NCBI GenBank assembly: GCA_021414065.1
Contig: JAIOPE010000175.1
Span: 1 to 44,888, forward strand
DNA: 44,888 bases
DNA from: Planctomycetota bacterium
GTDB taxonomy: Bacteria > Planctomycetota > JAJSAM01 > JAJVHW01
Direction of reading: 5' to 3'
Shown here piece by piece: positions 26,236-35,582 of this stretch. Position 1 is the stretch's first letter. Each line of letters opens with the position of its first letter. The notes under the pieces were generated by a model that was not told where the DNA came from, ran no database searches, and saw nothing but the letters and a program-made list of their open reading frames with translations. Position numbers and translations under genes: made by a program.

Positions 26236-27588
26236 ATGCGGGTCCTCATCGTTGACGACGAGCGCGACATCCGGGACACCCTGGACATGGTCGTGCGATA
26301 CCAGGGGTACGAGACAAGCCTGGCGGCGAGCGCCGTCGAGGCCCTGAAGGTGCTCGAGGGGCCTCAGCCCCCCGACGTCTGCCTGCTCGACGTGAAGATG
26401 CCCGGACGCGACGGGCTCGACCTCCTGGCGGAGATCAAGGACCGCTGGCCGTCCACGGCGGTGGTCATGGTGTCCGGTCACGGGGACGCCCACACGGGCT
26501 TCGAGGCGGCCCGCCGCGGAGCCTACGAGTTCCTCGAGAAACCCCTCTCCGAGGAACGCGTGCTGCTCACGATCCGCAACGCCGCGGCGCGCGTGGAACT
26601 CCAGAAGGAGAACCTGGCCCTCAAGCGCAAAGTGGACGACCAGTTCCGCATCCTCGGAACGAGCAAGTCGATCCTGCAGATCGGCGCCCTGATCGAGAAG
26701 GTCGCCCCGACGCAGGCCCGAGTGCTCGTGACCGGTGAGAACGGCACCGGCAAGGAACTCGTCGCCAGGAACCTGCACGAGCGCAGCCCGCGCTGGAACA
26801 AGGCGTTCGTTGAGGTGAACTGCGCGGCCATCCCGAAGGAGCTGATCGAGAGCGAACTGTTCGGCCACGAGAAGGGCTCGTTCACCGGCGCGCAGGCGGC
26901 CCGTAAGGGTCGCTTCGAGCTGGCCGACGGAGGCACGCTATTCCTCGACGAAATCGGCGACATGGACGCATCCGCGCAGGCGAAGATGCTCCGCGTGCTC
27001 GAGACGGGCATGGTCCACCGCGTCGGGTCCGAAGAGGGCAAGAAGGTGGACGTCCGCGTGATCGCCGCGACGAACCGCGACCTCACAGCCGACGTCGCCG
27101 ACGGCCGCTTCCGCGAAGATCTGCTCTACCGCCTGAACGTGGTCGAGATCCACCTGCCCGCGCTCCACGAGCGCCGCGACGACGTCCCCCTGCTCGCGCG
27201 CCACTTCCTCGCCGAGGCGTGCCGTCGCAACGAGATCACCGTCCGACGCCTCGCGGAGCCGTGCGAGTCGTGGCTCGCTGCGCAGACGTGGCCGGGCAAC
27301 GTGCGCCAACTGCGCAACCTGATGGAGCGTCTCGCGATCCTCGCCGACTGCGACCCGATCTCGGCCGCGGAGGGGGAACGGCTCTTCCAGAAGAAGGCGT
27401 CCGCCGAGTCCGTGCAGGACCCGTTCGCCGAGTGCGAGTCGTTCGAGCAGTTCAAGGACGTGAGCGAGAAGATGTTCCTCGAACGCAAGCTGCTCGAGAA
27501 CGACGGCAACATCAAGCGCACGGCCGAGCGCCTGAGCATGATGCGTTCGAACCTCTACAAGAAGATCGAGAAGTACCACCTCCGATGA
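26236..27588 (+). CDS. ntrX: NtrX-like sigma54-dependent response regulator
   Basis: 450 aa. Receiver domain with D7, D8, phospho-acceptor D52 (in LLDVKMPG) and K102 region (EKPLSEE). The AAA+ domain has Walker A GENGTGKE, the sigma54-contact loop ESELFGHEKGSFTGA (GSFTGA in place of GAFTGA), Walker B GTLFLDEIGDM, and RVIAATNRDL. The C-terminal Fis-type HTH (NDGNIKRTAERLSMMRSNLYKKI) is of the NtrX kind. The first gene of a five-gene operon that also encodes its likely kinase at 30064. The ATG at 26236 gives the exact receiver start (MRVLIVDDE); the ribosome site is poor. Confidence 0.94.
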   Translation: MRVLIVDDERDIRDTLDMVVRYQGYETSLAASAVEALKVLEGPQPPDVCLLDVKMPGRDGLDLLAEIKDRWPSTAVVMVSGHGDAHTGFEAARRGAYEFLEKPLSEERVLLTIRNAAARVELQKENLALKRKVDDQFRILGTSKSILQIGALIEKVAPTQARVLVTGENGTGKELVARNLHERSPRWNKAFVEVNCAAIPKELIESELFGHEKGSFTGAQAARKGRFELADGGTLFLDEIGDMDASAQAKMLRVLETGMVHRVGSEEGKKVDVRVIAATNRDLTADVADGRFREDLLYRLNVVEIHLPALHERRDDVPLLARHFLAEACRRNEITVRRLAEPCESWLAAQTWPGNVRQLRNLMERLAILADCDPISAAEGERLFQKKASAESVQDPFAECESFEQFKDVSEKMFLERKLLENDGNIKRTAERLSMMRSNLYKKIEKYHLR

Positions 27589-29582
27589 CCCCTTCGCGCG
27601 GGACCGCCGCCTTCGCGATCGCCGCGCTCGTCGCGCTCGCCGCCGCCCTGATTCCGACGTCGTGCGCAGCGGCGCGCTCCGTCAGCGGCGACGCGAACGA
27701 TCCCGGCGCGCGGTCCGGCGTGACCGGCGACGACTACATGAGTGCCGGCGACTTCGACCGCGCCTCGGTGGTGTTCGAGCAGGACGCGGCGTTGCGCCCG
27801 GGCGACTCGGCCGCCGCGGAGAAAGTCCGCACCGCGAAGCGGCTCGCCGCGCAGGGCCACGCCGAGCTCGCGGCCGCCGCGTACGACCGCAACGAACTCG
27901 AGCGCGCCGCGTTCGAGCTGGAGGTGGCCGAGCGGTTCGATCGCGACGCCGACCCCGTGCGGCGCGTGCGGACCGCCATCGGCCCGAAGCTCCGATCGGT
28001 CCGAGGGCTCACCGACGAGAAGGCCCGCGCGAAGGAACTCGTCTCCTCAGACCCTCAGGCCGCCGCCGAGGCACTCGCCGACCTGCGGCGACGCGCGCCG
28101 TACGATCCCGAGATCGCGGAACTCCTCCTGCTCGCCACGCGACGGGCCGGCGCCGATGCCGCGGCCGCACGCGCCGAAGCTGCGTGGGGCGCCGGCGTGC
28201 GGCGCCGCGCGGTCGAGCACCTCGCCGTCGCCGAGACGGGCGGCGCGCCCACCCCCCGCGCGGCGGCGCTCCGCCGGCGGATGGAAAGCGACCTCGTCGC
28301 CGAGTCTGCCAACTCGGAACTCCCGGCGCTCCGCGACGCATTCTCCCTCGCTCGCGACGCCGGCCTCTCGCCGGCTGCAACGGACACGATCCGGGACCGC
28401 CTCGTGGACCTCCTGCTCCGCGAAGCGCGGAAGCTCGAGACTGCCGGTCGCATCGCGACGGCCGCGCTATTCGAACTGGAAGCGGCGACGACCGGCGCCC
28501 GCGTGGACACACGGAACCTCGACCGTGCCCGCGGGGAACGCGCGGTAGTCCTGCACGTCCTCCCGTTCGACGACGCCACGGGCGGCGGCGTGGACGGTCT
28601 GCGCCTCGCGCGCGCAGTGCGTGACCGCGTGGCCCTCGAAGCAGCGGACGGCACCGCGGCGCTCCGCACCACTGCGGACGCCCCGCCGGCCGGGGCGCTG
28701 GGGTTCCCGCACCTTCTCGTGACGGGTGTCGCCACGGCGCAGCGCATCACGGCCGGTCGTGCCGGGCGTGAAATGCGCAACGTCCGCTACGTCGCAGGCA
28801 CGCGCGACGCCGCGAATCCGGCAACGTCGAAGCTGAACGATCAGCTCACAGCAGCGCGCGCGCGGCTCGCCCGCGCCCGCGACGCCTCGGCTGCCGCAGA
28901 GACCAGCCTGCGCCACCTCAAGTCGCTCGGGTTCGGAACCGGACCCGGCGGTCTCGTCGGCAGCGAAGGAGACGTCGCCTACCGGACGCGCATCGCCTCC
29001 GCCGAGGCCGCACTGGAGAATGCGCGACGCAGCGAGAAGAACGCCGCGAGCGAGGAGTTCGACGTCCGGCAGCGCATTCTCGAGACGCCGGCGACCGTCT
29101 CCGAGGCGGAGTGGGCGGAGCGCCCGATCGAAGTCACCACGATGATCAAGACCGCGGAGATCTCGGCCCGCGTGAAGGTGATGGACGGCGCCACGACGAT
29201 GCTCGACGAGCAGGTGACCGGCTCCGAGGTCCACCGCGAGACCGTCTCATCCGGCTTCGCAGAGGGCGGCATCCCCGCAGACGCCGACGACACGCCCGAC
29301 GACGCCGTGATGAGCGCGAAGGCGGCCGACCAACTCGCCCAGGCGCTGGCCGGGAAACTCCGTGCCGTCGCCGAGTTGGCGGCACGCCGTCTGCTAGAAG
29401 ATGCCCGTGCCGCCGAGCGCCGGAACGATCCGGCGGCAGCGGCCGAAGGCTACGCCGGCTACCTTCTCTCCACGTCCGACACCGCCACTCCGCAACGCGC
29501 GGACGCCGCCCGCGCGCTGCACGAGATCCTGGGGGCGCCCCCTGCGCTCCGTACGGGCTACAGCCCGGAGATCCGCCGATGA
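27585..29582 (+). CDS. envelope protein with TPR-like and LPF-type domains
   Basis: 665 aa; ATG overlaps the ntrX stop (ATGA). Signal peptide of about 27 residues ending in PTSC; Cys27 might be lipidated but the Pro at -3 is unusual. Residues 45-130 and 180-300 are Ala-rich helical repeats of TPR character (SAGDFDRASVVFEQDAALRPGDS). Near residue 326 comes VLHVLPFDDATGGGVDG, resembling the LPF-x-N/D motif of CsgG/LpoB-like lipoproteins, then a coiled coil (NDQLTAARARLARARDASAAAE) and a beta segment with VMDGATTMLDEQVTGSE. Placed between the regulator and the kinase, it may sense or report envelope status; that is inference. Confidence 0.82.
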   Translation: MTPSRGTAAFAIAALVALAAALIPTSCAAARSVSGDANDPGARSGVTGDDYMSAGDFDRASVVFEQDAALRPGDSAAAEKVRTAKRLAAQGHAELAAAAYDRNELERAAFELEVAERFDRDADPVRRVRTAIGPKLRSVRGLTDEKARAKELVSSDPQAAAEALADLRRRAPYDPEIAELLLLATRRAGADAAAARAEAAWGAGVRRRAVEHLAVAETGGAPTPRAAALRRRMESDLVAESANSELPALRDAFSLARDAGLSPAATDTIRDRLVDLLLREARKLETAGRIATAALFELEAATTGARVDTRNLDRARGERAVVLHVLPFDDATGGGVDGLRLARAVRDRVALEAADGTAALRTTADAPPAGALGFPHLLVTGVATAQRITAGRAGREMRNVRYVAGTRDAANPATSKLNDQLTAARARLARARDASAAAETSLRHLKSLGFGTGPGGLVGSEGDVAYRTRIASAEAALENARRSEKNAASEEFDVRQRILETPATVSEAEWAERPIEVTTMIKTAEISARVKVMDGATTMLDEQVTGSEVHRETVSSGFAEGGIPADADDTPDDAVMSAKAADQLAQALAGKLRAVAELAARRLLEDARAAERRNDPAAAAEGYAGYLLSTSDTATPQRADAARALHEILGAPPALRTGYSPEIRR

Positions 29583-30067
29583 CCCGAAGACTCATGCTCC
29601 TGCTCACCTGCGCATTCGCTCTGACAGCCCTGACGGCGCAGGGGCCCGCGTTCGCCAAGGAAGGCGACAAGAAGGACAAGGGCGCGCAGAAGGACGACAA
29701 GAAGGACAAGAACGGCAAGGACACCGCCGAGGGCAAGGCGAGTGCCGCTGTCGGTGCCGAGTTCCAGGCGAAGGACTCGCAGGCGCTGGTCAACCGCATC
29801 AAGGCGAAGGGCACGCTCCGGCTGTCCCTCGGCGACGGCACCAATGACTACGCAGCAGAGCAGGCGAAGCCCGTGCTCGACGACTGGTTCAAGGACAAGA
29901 AGGACATCCGCGTCGAGCTGACGTCGGCGAAGGAATTGCTCGGCACGCTCAAGCTGAAGTACCGGAAGGACGGATCCGACAAGGACACCGAGAAGGTCCT
30001 GCTCGTCACGCTCGAGAAGAAGGAGAAGGGCGAGGGCTTCACCCTCGCCAAGATCGAGATCGTGTGA
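29579..30067 (+). CDS. small Lys/Asp-rich secreted protein
   Basis: 162 aa; ATG overlaps the previous stop (ATGA). Signal peptide (hydrophobic 5-20, cleavage near AFA-K). Residues about 28-55 are a Lys/Asp/Gly low-complexity linker (KKDKGAQKDDKKDKNGKD), followed by a ~100-residue alpha/beta domain ending GFTLAKIEIV. Not recognised. The overlap with the kinase gene (GTGA) ties it to the NtrYX operon, perhaps as a ligand or accessory of the sensor. Confidence 0.82.
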   Translation: MTRRLMLLLTCAFALTALTAQGPAFAKEGDKKDKGAQKDDKKDKNGKDTAEGKASAAVGAEFQAKDSQALVNRIKAKGTLRLSLGDGTNDYAAEQAKPVLDDWFKDKKDIRVELTSAKELLGTLKLKYRKDGSDKDTEKVLLVTLEKKEKGEGFTLAKIEIV

Positions 30068-33000
30068 CGGCCACGCCCGGCGTCGGCAACGGATCGGCAG
30101 CAGCGCCCCGCCCGTCGCGGCCCGGTGTGCGCGTGGCGTTCCTGTCGCTGCTCTCGCTCCTGGCGCTGCTGTGGGGCATCGCAGAGTGGACGGCACACGG
30201 CGACCGCGCCGCGAGTTTGCGGAATGCCGGTTCCGGACGGGGTTCGGACGCGCGCACAGACGCGAACGCGAACGCAGACGCGATTGCAGACGTGACCGTG
30301 GACCTCGACGTCGGCGCCGCGCGCGACGACGTGTCTCGACGCCTCCTCGCGCTCGAGCAGCAGTGCGCTGGGTTCGCCGAGGACGCGCTGCAGCGTACGG
30401 CCGACATCAGCGATCCCGCGGCGCTGTTCACCGCGCTCGAGGAGTTGCACCTGCCGCCCTCGGCGGGCGTGCAACTCGAGGACCGCGACCGGCGCGTGCT
30501 CGCCTGGGCCGGAACGTCGGTGGATCAGGACGCCCTTCGCCTCATCCCGCTCCTCGGCGACGGCGCGGTCATCTTCGACACCCCTGCGTCGCGACGCCTG
30601 GCGGTTCGGCGGACGCGGACCGTGTCGCAGGCGAGTGTGCCGGCCCGGGCCGTTTGCCACCTGCCGTTCGAGATCAACTACCCGGTCCGCAATCGGTTCT
30701 TCGCGTCGTGGAGCATCGCGCAGGACGTGCGTTCGCGGCACCGAGTCGGTGCGGTGGAGATCCTGCAGCCGAACGACCCGCGCGGCGAAGCGCTCCCGAG
30801 CGCGTTCGGCGGGGAGTTCGCGCGCCTGCTGGTGACTCCGCTGAGCGCGCGCTCGTGGGTCGAGGCGGCGGACCGCGACCTCGCGACGCGACGCGCGTGG
30901 CTCGTCACGGTCGGTGCGCTGATCGCCGCGGGGTTCATCGCGTGGGAGACGCGCCGGTTCGGTTTCCGCCGCCCCGCTGCGGCGGCCCTCGGCCGTGCGG
31001 CGCTCGTCGCGGGACTGCGGATTGCGATCGCGGTCGTCCCCATGGGCTCCGTGCTTCCCGCGTCGCCCGCGACGGACCCGCGACGCTACGCGCACGGCCT
31101 GCCGCTGGCGTTCGCGGAGACGCCCGCCGACCTGCTCCTCTCGTGCATCGCGGCGCTCTGCATCGCATGGTGCCTGCGTCGCGCCGCGCAGAGCGCGCGG
31201 CTCCGGCTCGTCTCGCTGTGGCCCGCGGTCGCGGGACTGTTCGCCACGGCGTTCGGCGTCCGATGGGCGCTGGGCGAGTTCATCGGAGACACCGTCCGCA
31301 ACTCGCGCGTGGCGTTCTTCTCCGACGTCTCGGTGCTGCCGCAGACCGCGTCCGCCACGCTGCTCGCCGCGGTGGTGGCTGCCGGGATCGCGGCCGTGCT
31401 CCTGACCGGCGCCGCGTGGACCTGGCTCGCGCCCGCGCGGTCACGCGGGCGCGCCGTGCTCGCCGTTCTCACGGTCTCCGCGGCGGTGGTCGCCGCACCG
31501 TCCGGCCCGGCGGGCTCGGCGAACGACGTGGCGCTCCTCGTGACCGGCGCGATCGGGTTTGCGATCGCACTCGCGACGCTGGTCTTCGACCCGGGAACGG
31601 CGGCCCGCGCGGGACTCATCCCACTCGGCGTCGCTGTGGCCGTGTTCGCGCCGCTCGAGCAGAATCTCGCCGCGTCGGTGCGGCGTGCCGTCGAAGCGCA
31701 GGCAGAAGACCGAGTCAAGACGACCGACGCGACCGCGCGCCTGATCGTCGATCGCACGCTCGACGAACTTGCGTCGTCGGACGCACTCGCGTCGGCCATC
31801 CGAGAGGGGCGCATTCGGCGCGACCTGCAACTGCGCCTCTGGGCCGACAGTCCGCTCGCCAGCCGCCCGGGCGGGTCCGCGATCGAGATCGTGCCGCGCG
31901 ATCCCGCGCTGCAACGGTCGCGGTTCAGCGTGAACCTGCCGCCTCTGACCTGGCTCCCGCTTCCGACCGCGCTGAAGCTCGGCGACACGGCCGACACGCC
32001 GCTCGCGGGTCGCGGCGCCGGTCGCGACGGCCGCTGGATGATCGGGTCGCGGCGCCTCATCTCCGGCGGCGACCACCTCGCGAACGTGTGGGTCACACTG
32101 GAAGCCCGGCCGCCCTCGGACCCGGGACTCCCGGAGCTCGAGATCCTCGGCCCCGCAGGCGACGAGGACTCGCTCCGCGCGCCGCGACTCGCGTTCTCGA
32201 GATACGGCCCGGCCGGCGAACTCCAGGAGACGAACGACGCCGACCGCGCGGCCGGCGCGGCCCTCGCCCAGGACGTCCGCGACGACGCGACGGGGCGCGC
32301 CGGGCCCGTGTGGCGGCGCGCGCGCGTCGCCGACCGCGACCTCGCTGTCGTCGTCCTGCCCGAAGCGCAGGGCGGCACGACGGCGGCCTTCTACGCCTTC
32401 TCGTTCGACACCGGCGGCACGCGGCGCCTGGCCCTCCGCGGCGCGCGGGCCGTGCTCTGCGGTGCGCTGCTGGCGGCGGTCGCCGCGCTGCTCACCGTGA
32501 GACGCTGGACGCGCGGGGCGCGCATGCGTCTGGCGTACCGAATCGTGCTCAGCTACGTCGTCGTCTCGGGCCTGCCGCTTCTGCTCCTCGGCTGGGCGAA
32601 CCGCGAACTCGCCCGCCAGCGGGCCGACGAGTCCGCCCTGCGCGAGTTGCGCCAGGCGGTCTCGCTTCTCGATCGCGAAGTCGAGAAGCCCGGCGCCGAC
32701 CTGCCGCTCCGGCTCCTCGAGTACGGCGACGCCGACCGCGACGAGAACCTGCGTGAGATGGCCTACGGCGTCGGGCACCACGCGAACGTCTTCTACGGAG
32801 ACGACCTGCTCGCCTCGAGCGACCAAGGCCTCTTCGACACCGACCTGCTGCCCCGACGTCTCCCCGGGCCGGTGTGCCGCGAGATCCGGCACCTGCTTCG
32901 TCCGTTCCACGCGTTCCCGGCCCACGTCGGCGACGAGACGTTCGACGTCGGGTACTCGCCGATCCGCGCGCCCGGGGGGCAAGTCGTCGGTGCCATCTCG

Positions 33001-33975
33001 GTGCCACTGCTGAACCAGCGACGTCTCCGCGACGCCGACGTCGCCGACGGCGTGACGGCGATTCTCGCCCTCTACCTCGCCAGCCTCGTGACGGCCGTCG
33101 GCGTGGGCACCTGGCTCGCTGCGCGCCTCACGCGTCCGCTCCGCGACCTGACCGATGCGACGCAGCGGGTCGCCGTGGGCGACCTCTCGCAGCCCGTGCC
33201 GGAGGCCGGCCCGGGGGAACTCGGCGACGTCGTGCTCGCTTTCAACCGGATGATGCACGACCTCGCGGAGAGCCGCGCGCAACTGGTCCGAGCCGAGAAG
33301 GAAGCCGCGTGGCGCGACATGGCCCGTCAGGTCGCGCACGAGGTGAAGAACCCGCTCACGCCGATGCGGCTCGCGGCAGAGCACCTGCGCCGGGCGTGGC
33401 GCGACCGTGTGCCGAACTTCGACGAGACCCTTGAACGCGGCGTGGACATGATCGTGCGCCAGACCGAGAGCCTGAAGCGGATCGCCACCGCGTTCTCCGA
33501 CTTCGCGCGCCTCCCCGGACGCCGCCGCGACCCGACCGACGTCGCCGACATCGTCCGGCGCGTGGCCGATCTCTACCGATCCACGCCGGCGCTCGCCGCG
33601 TCGGCCGACGTCGAGCCGGGGCTGCCGACGGTGCTCGCCGATCCGGACGAGTTGCACCGCGTGCTCGTCAATCTGGCGAAGAACGCCGTCGAAGCGATGG
33701 AGGGCAGGCCCGGCACGCTCGCGTTGCGGCTGAGCCGCGACGGCGAGTGGCTCGTGTTCGACGTCGCCGACGACGGCCCCGGCATCCCCGCGGATGTGCT
33801 CCCGCGTCTCTTCGAGCCCTACTTCTCGACGAAGACCTCGGGCACGGGTCTCGGCCTCGCCATCTGCAAGCGCGCGATCGAGGACTTGGGCGGCACGATC
33901 GCCGTGCGCAGCGAGAGCGGGAAGGGGACGACCGTCACGGTCCGCATCCCTGTCGTCACCAAGCCCGCGGCGTGA
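30064..33975 (+). CDS. ntrY: giant NtrY-like sensor histidine kinase
   Basis: 1303 aa from a GTG overlapping the previous stop. TM1 24-42, first extracytoplasmic region about 43-279, a multi-helix membrane core with roughly eight helices at 280-535, a second large extracytoplasmic region about 540-790, two helices around 792-812 and 826-845, a third Cache-like sensor region 850-995, TM 997-1020, HAMP about 1018-1070, HisKA with phospho-acceptor H1092 in HEVKNPLTPM, and HATPase (N1207, DDGPGIP, GTGLGLAICKRA). The kinase core (AWRDMARQVAHEVKNPLTP) is NtrY-like. NtrY proteins are usually about 700-770 aa, so several hundred residues of sensing and membrane domains have been added. Partner: the NtrX-like regulator at 26236. 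Confidence 0.93.
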   Translation: MTATPGVGNGSAAAPRPSRPGVRVAFLSLLSLLALLWGIAEWTAHGDRAASLRNAGSGRGSDARTDANANADAIADVTVDLDVGAARDDVSRRLLALEQQCAGFAEDALQRTADISDPAALFTALEELHLPPSAGVQLEDRDRRVLAWAGTSVDQDALRLIPLLGDGAVIFDTPASRRLAVRRTRTVSQASVPARAVCHLPFEINYPVRNRFFASWSIAQDVRSRHRVGAVEILQPNDPRGEALPSAFGGEFARLLVTPLSARSWVEAADRDLATRRAWLVTVGALIAAGFIAWETRRFGFRRPAAAALGRAALVAGLRIAIAVVPMGSVLPASPATDPRRYAHGLPLAFAETPADLLLSCIAALCIAWCLRRAAQSARLRLVSLWPAVAGLFATAFGVRWALGEFIGDTVRNSRVAFFSDVSVLPQTASATLLAAVVAAGIAAVLLTGAAWTWLAPARSRGRAVLAVLTVSAAVVAAPSGPAGSANDVALLVTGAIGFAIALATLVFDPGTAARAGLIPLGVAVAVFAPLEQNLAASVRRAVEAQAEDRVKTTDATARLIVDRTLDELASSDALASAIREGRIRRDLQLRLWADSPLASRPGGSAIEIVPRDPALQRSRFSVNLPPLTWLPLPTALKLGDTADTPLAGRGAGRDGRWMIGSRRLISGGDHLANVWVTLEARPPSDPGLPELEILGPAGDEDSLRAPRLAFSRYGPAGELQETNDADRAAGAALAQDVRDDATGRAGPVWRRARVADRDLAVVVLPEAQGGTTAAFYAFSFDTGGTRRLALRGARAVLCGALLAAVAALLTVRRWTRGARMRLAYRIVLSYVVVSGLPLLLLGWANRELARQRADESALRELRQAVSLLDREVEKPGADLPLRLLEYGDADRDENLREMAYGVGHHANVFYGDDLLASSDQGLFDTDLLPRRLPGPVCREIRHLLRPFHAFPAHVGDETFDVGYSPIRAPGGQVVGAISVPLLNQRRLRDADVADGVTAILALYLASLVTAVGVGTWLAARLTRPLRDLTDATQRVAVGDLSQPVPEAGPGELGDVVLAFNRMMHDLAESRAQLVRAEKEAAWRDMARQVAHEVKNPLTPMRLAAEHLRRAWRDRVPNFDETLERGVDMIVRQTESLKRIATAFSDFARLPGRRRDPTDVADIVRRVADLYRSTPALAASADVEPGLPTVLADPDELHRVLVNLAKNAVEAMEGRPGTLALRLSRDGEWLVFDVADDGPGIPADVLPRLFEPYFSTKTSGTGLGLAICKRAIEDLGGTIAVRSESGKGTTVTVRIPVVTKPAA

Positions 33976-33988
33976 GACGATCTCCGCC

Positions 33989-34114
33989 ATGCAAGCGGGC
34001 ATCCCCGAGTGGCTCGTGATGGGCGCGGTCTACGCGGCGATCCTCGTCGCGGGGATCGTGATGGTCGGGTCGATGATGTCGAAGAAGGACCGCGGCGACG
34101 ACCCGCCGAAGTAG
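33989..34114 (+). CDS. 41-aa single-pass membrane protein
   Basis: Short frame starting 13 bases after the kinase stop, with GAGA upstream. Sequence has one TM (WLVMGAVYAAILVAGIVMVGSMM, residues 8-30) and a charged cytoplasmic tail KKDRGDDPPK, the normal make-up of a small membrane protein rather than an antisense shadow. Its position suggests co-expression with ntrY. Function unknown. Confidence 0.6.
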   Translation: MQAGIPEWLVMGAVYAAILVAGIVMVGSMMSKKDRGDDPPK

Positions 34115-34137
34115 CCGGGTGCACTTCGGACGACGGC

Positions 34138-34569
34138 ATGGTCCTGCCCGCCCACATCGCCCAGCGAGTTCGCGAGGCCATCGCCGGCGGAGGCGTCGGC
34201 TTCCCCATCGACGACGAGGCCCGTGGTCACGGCGCGATCGCCCTCATGGGCACCATCGGCGCGATCTGGATGCTGCGGCCGGATGGGACGTTTTGGGACG
34301 CCGACGCGGATTGGGGCAGGCCGCTAACGCCGCTTCCGGACGAACTGCGAATCATTGCGCTCGTGGCAGGGGTCAGGAGATTCCCCTGGCTGGCAGAGTT
34401 GCTCCCGATGCGGCCGACTGATGGCACCGATTGCCCGGTGTGCGCCGGAATCGGCGTCATCGTTCACGCTGGTTCCGCACCTGGGAGTTCGGGTTTCTTC
34501 TGCCCAACCTGCCAAGCGCTGGGCTGGCTGTCGCCGGTGAATCCGACCGGCCTACCGCCCGTGGGTTGA
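34138..34569 (+). CDS. hypothetical protein with paired CxxC (zinc ribbon)
   Basis: 143 aa from the ATG at 34138. The first 100 residues contain an FPIDDEARGHGAIALMG and WMLRPDGTFWDADADWG segment; the C-terminus has CPVC-x20-CPTC, a probable zinc ribbon. No signal peptide. It follows the 41-aa gene by 23 bases but has more ordinary (less GC3-biased) codon use than its neighbours, which may mark recent acquisition. Not recognised. Confidence 0.65.
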   Translation: MVLPAHIAQRVREAIAGGGVGFPIDDEARGHGAIALMGTIGAIWMLRPDGTFWDADADWGRPLTPLPDELRIIALVAGVRRFPWLAELLPMRPTDGTDCPVCAGIGVIVHAGSAPGSSGFFCPTCQALGWLSPVNPTGLPPVG

Positions 34570-34580
34570 CCCGACGACTC

Positions 34581-35516
34581 TCACCCGACGCGTCGCGCCG
34601 CCTCGCCGATCGCGTCGCGCACGAAAGCCGACGGGACGTCGGGCGGGAGTCGCAGCACGCGCACCATCGACGCCGAGAGTTGCGCGCGCAGCGATGTCCA
34701 ATCGACGATCCCGGCGCCCGGCGGCGTGCGGCCGACGGATGCCGCGCCGGACTGTCCGTAGGCGTCGCCGAATGCTGGCGGACTCCAGTCGGAGACGGTG
34801 ACCCCGAGCGTCGCGGTGCCGGCGGTCTCGAGCCACGCGCGGGGGTCGGCCACGCCGAACGCGCCGAGTCGTGCGGCGTGCGCGGCGTCGTGCCACCACC
34901 CGACGCGCCGCCCTCGCAACTCCGAGAGGAACGCCGCGATCTCGTCCGGGAACGGAACGCCGGCGAGCGACGCGGGCGTCTCCACGCACCACCGCACCTC
35001 CGGCGCCGCGCGTGAGAGATCCCAGACGGAGCGGCACAGCGCCTCGAGGAACCGCGGACGATCGCGCTGGAGTTGCGCGCGGGCCGCGGCGATCTCGTCG
35101 CGAAGCGCGTCGGTCATGCCTTCGCGGCCGAGGCGCGCGGTCCAACGGTCCTCCCGCGTGCCGTCGAGCACCGGAATCGTCCCCGCGCGCAGCACCACCA
35201 CGTCCGTGCCGGCCGACAGCGCCGCGCGGCCTGCGGCGACCGCCGCAGCAACGGCGAGCGCGCGTCGTTCCGGGCGCGGATCGACGAGTCCCCCGCCGTC
35301 CACGGGTGACGCCGCGTCGCGCTGGGGTCCCGGCGCGAACAGGGCCACGAGGTCGGCCTTCGCCGCCCGCACTTCGCGCCCGGCCTCCGCGGTGTCGGCC
35401 TGCAACGCCGGGCCGTCGAGCGCCACGCCCTCTGCGCCGAGACCGAGGAGTTCGCGCACGGCCGGAACCATCCCGACGTGCCGCTCTGCGTTCCATGCGG
35501 TGGAGACAGCGATCAT
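34581..35516 (-). CDS. xylose isomerase-like TIM barrel protein
   Basis: 311 aa from the ATG at 35516. Pattern of a sugar-phosphate isomerase/AP-endonuclease-2 fold: N-terminal strand MIAVSTAW, GAEGVALDGP, VVVLRAGTIP, a central CVETPASLAGVP (Glu as probable metal ligand) and VGWWHDAAHAARLG (Asp/His ligands). Family members isomerise or epimerise sugars; the substrate is not deducible. Convergent with 34569 (11 bases) and divergent from priA (66-base spacer). Confidence 0.8.
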   Translation of the reverse strand: MIAVSTAWNAERHVGMVPAVRELLGLGAEGVALDGPALQADTAEAGREVRAAKADLVALFAPGPQRDAASPVDGGGLVDPRPERRALAVAAAVAAGRAALSAGTDVVVLRAGTIPVLDGTREDRWTARLGREGMTDALRDEIAAARAQLQRDRPRFLEALCRSVWDLSRAAPEVRWCVETPASLAGVPFPDEIAAFLSELRGRRVGWWHDAAHAARLGAFGVADPRAWLETAGTATLGVTVSDWSPPAFGDAYGQSGAASVGRTPPGAGIVDWTSLRAQLSASMVRVLRLPPDVPSAFVRDAIGEAARRVG

Positions 35517-35582
35517 CCGATCGATGGTACCGCAGCGGCGGCGTGTCGGCAGTTGGCCCGACCGTCGCCGCCTGCGACGACA

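Noticed and set aside
25406..26347. 313-codon frame spanning transposase, korA fragment and the ntrX start
   Set aside because: Only about 60 codons resemble a real protein; the rest covers the HTH gene and the NtrX receiver in the wrong frame. Kept only as a korA fragment.
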